Assembly (NCBI GenBank): GCA_943330745.2 | Contig: CALQIX020000009.1 | Location: forward strand, 1 to 64,000 | Reading direction: 5' to 3' | Origin: Lishizhenia tianjinensis | GTDB lineage: Bacteria > Bacteroidota > Bacteroidia > Flavobacteriales_D > Crocinitomicaceae | Length of the DNA: 64,000 bases | In this document: positions 63,330-64,000 of the stretch, one piece after another | How the letters are laid out: every line of letters starts with the position of its first letter | Position numbering within the stretch: position 1 is the stretch's first letter | Notes under the pieces: model-generated | The model's input: the letters and a program-made list of their open reading frames with translations, nothing else | What the model was told of the DNA's origin: nothing | The model's database searches: none | Translations under genes and position numbers: made by a program

Positions 63330-64000
63330 TTATTCCTGATCTAGTATGCGCAAATTAGCAAACTGTAACAAAAGGTTTTTTATCCCATGATGTGGAAAGA
63401 AAATAGTGGCCTTTTGATTAGAGTTTACCCCATCAATTTTCGTGATTTTACCCTTTCCGAATCTACTATGCTCAACGTTTTGACCAACCATGTAATTTAG
63501 ATTTGATTCGTTATTACCATGAGTTTTTAATTCATTCATTGACTTTAAATTACTGGTGACACCTAACGATTTATTCAATCCACCAGTCAAAGGTCTTTCC
63601 TGCCGGGTAAAACCCATTCCTAATGACCTTCCCTGTCCCCTTTGAGGAGTGTCAAAATGTAAATGTTTCGCATCAATTTCATCAATAAAACGACTTGGTT
63701 CAGAGGTGATTAATTGCCCCCAAGTAAAGCGAGAGGCAGCATATGATAGCGTACATGAATCCTTTGCCCTTGTTACTGCAACATAAAACAACCTTCGTTC
63801 TTCCTCTAAATCAGTTCTGGAATGCAATGCCATTTGAGACGGAAATAGATTTTCTTCCAAGCCAACAACGAAAACATGAGGAAATTCTAATCCTTTACTC
63901 GAGTGAATTGTCATCATTGTAACATGATTTCTTTCTTCCGATTTATCTGAATCAGCATCCGTTAATAGAGCGACATCCATAAGAAAATCAGCAAGAGTTT
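63330..64000 (-). CDS. UvrD/PcrA-type helicase, C-terminal part (runs off right edge)
   Basis: The visible part (223 residues plus a partial codon) is the C-terminal end of a superfamily 1A helicase. It starts in TLADFLMDVALLTDADSD, has motif V-like VTMMTIHSSKGLEFPHVFVV, motif VI EERRLFYVAVTRAKD and the C-terminal tail NVEHSRFGKGKITKIDG, typical of UvrD/PcrA. The ATG at 63980 is internal; the reading frame is open to base 64000. DNA unwinding in repair and replication restart. Most of the protein, including the Walker A, is off the window. Confidence 0.93.
   Translation of the reverse strand, partial: TLADFLMDVALLTDADSDKSEERNHVTMMTIHSSKGLEFPHVFVVGLEENLFPSQMALHSRTDLEEERRLFYVAVTRAKDSCTLSYAASRFTWGQLITSEPSRFIDEIDAKHLHFDTPQRGQGRSLGMGFTRQERPLTGGLNKSLGVTSNLKSMNELKTHGNNESNLNYMVGQNVEHSRFGKGKITKIDGVNSNQKATIFFPHHGIKNLLLQFANLRILDQE

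Overview
The window looks like a chromosomal segment of a low-GC Bacteroidota of the order Flavobacteriales, possibly a Crocinitomicaceae/Fluviicola-like organism (the family is my inference). The grounds are a full type IX secretion (T9SS) gene set (GldJ, PorU, PorV, PorP/SprF, C-terminal T9SS sorting domains), Bacteroidota-type promoters (TAnnTTTG, several with an upstream TTTG/TTG 18-20 bases away), almost no Shine-Dalgarno sequences, and families typical of the phylum (DUF2851, DUF2279, DUF3050, M61 peptidase).

Layout. 1-1564: 5' part of a large secreted protein gene that runs off the left edge. 1969-3131: a tRNA island (Arg, Pro, Ser) with a broken GIY-YIG nuclease gene, a partial tRNA copy holding a palindrome, 84-bp tandem repeats carrying the 3' end of tRNA-Ser, and a 53-codon membrane protein. 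3195-4592: fumarase. 4641-8062: an ECF sigma/anti-sigma operon and a LuxR-type response regulator, all on the minus strand. 8236-11136: a secreted protein with nine Asp-rich putative metal-binding repeats. 11286-14436: a second ECF sigma operon whose anti-sigma-like protein seems fused to a PorP/SprF-like barrel, followed by a PorP/SprF gene. 14477-15849: a lipoprotein and a dephospho-CoA kinase fused to a group III truncated haemoglobin. 15991-17854: two FKBP-type lipoproteins. 18003-20154: an LpxD-like acyltransferase and a SpoIIE-type phosphatase. 20156-26430: a giant C25 (gingipain-like) peptidase with T9SS signal plus a PorV/PorQ-family protein.

26533-37045 is mostly housekeeping: phosphatidylserine synthase, PurS, aldehyde dehydrogenase, glycosyltransferase, DUF3050, AspS, HPF, XerC, S21, acyl-CoA dehydrogenase, Apt, a ComEA-like protein. 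36902-38808 is a sodium:solute transporter with a tiny membrane partner. 38844-53707 holds sugar-nucleotide reductase, PspC-like, DUF2851, a PorE-like OmpA protein, RluD, a T9SS cargo protein, a PASTA protein, a LOG-family protein, DUF2279, a sialidase-like lipoprotein, M61 peptidase and MurF. 53748-62832 is the T9SS core locus gldJ-porP / porU-porV, followed by ispF and the C-terminal part of a UvrD/PcrA helicase at the right edge.

The dominant theme is T9SS: the exporter-side proteins and sorting peptidase (PorU, PorV, PorP, GldJ, PorE-like), several likely cargo proteins, and a probable envelope-sensing ECF sigma operon tied to PorP. The most unusual items are the CoaE-haemoglobin fusion, the anti-sigma-PorP fusion, the two PorP genes with nearly identical mature proteins but unrelated signal peptides, and the tRNA/GIY-YIG/palindrome arrangement.
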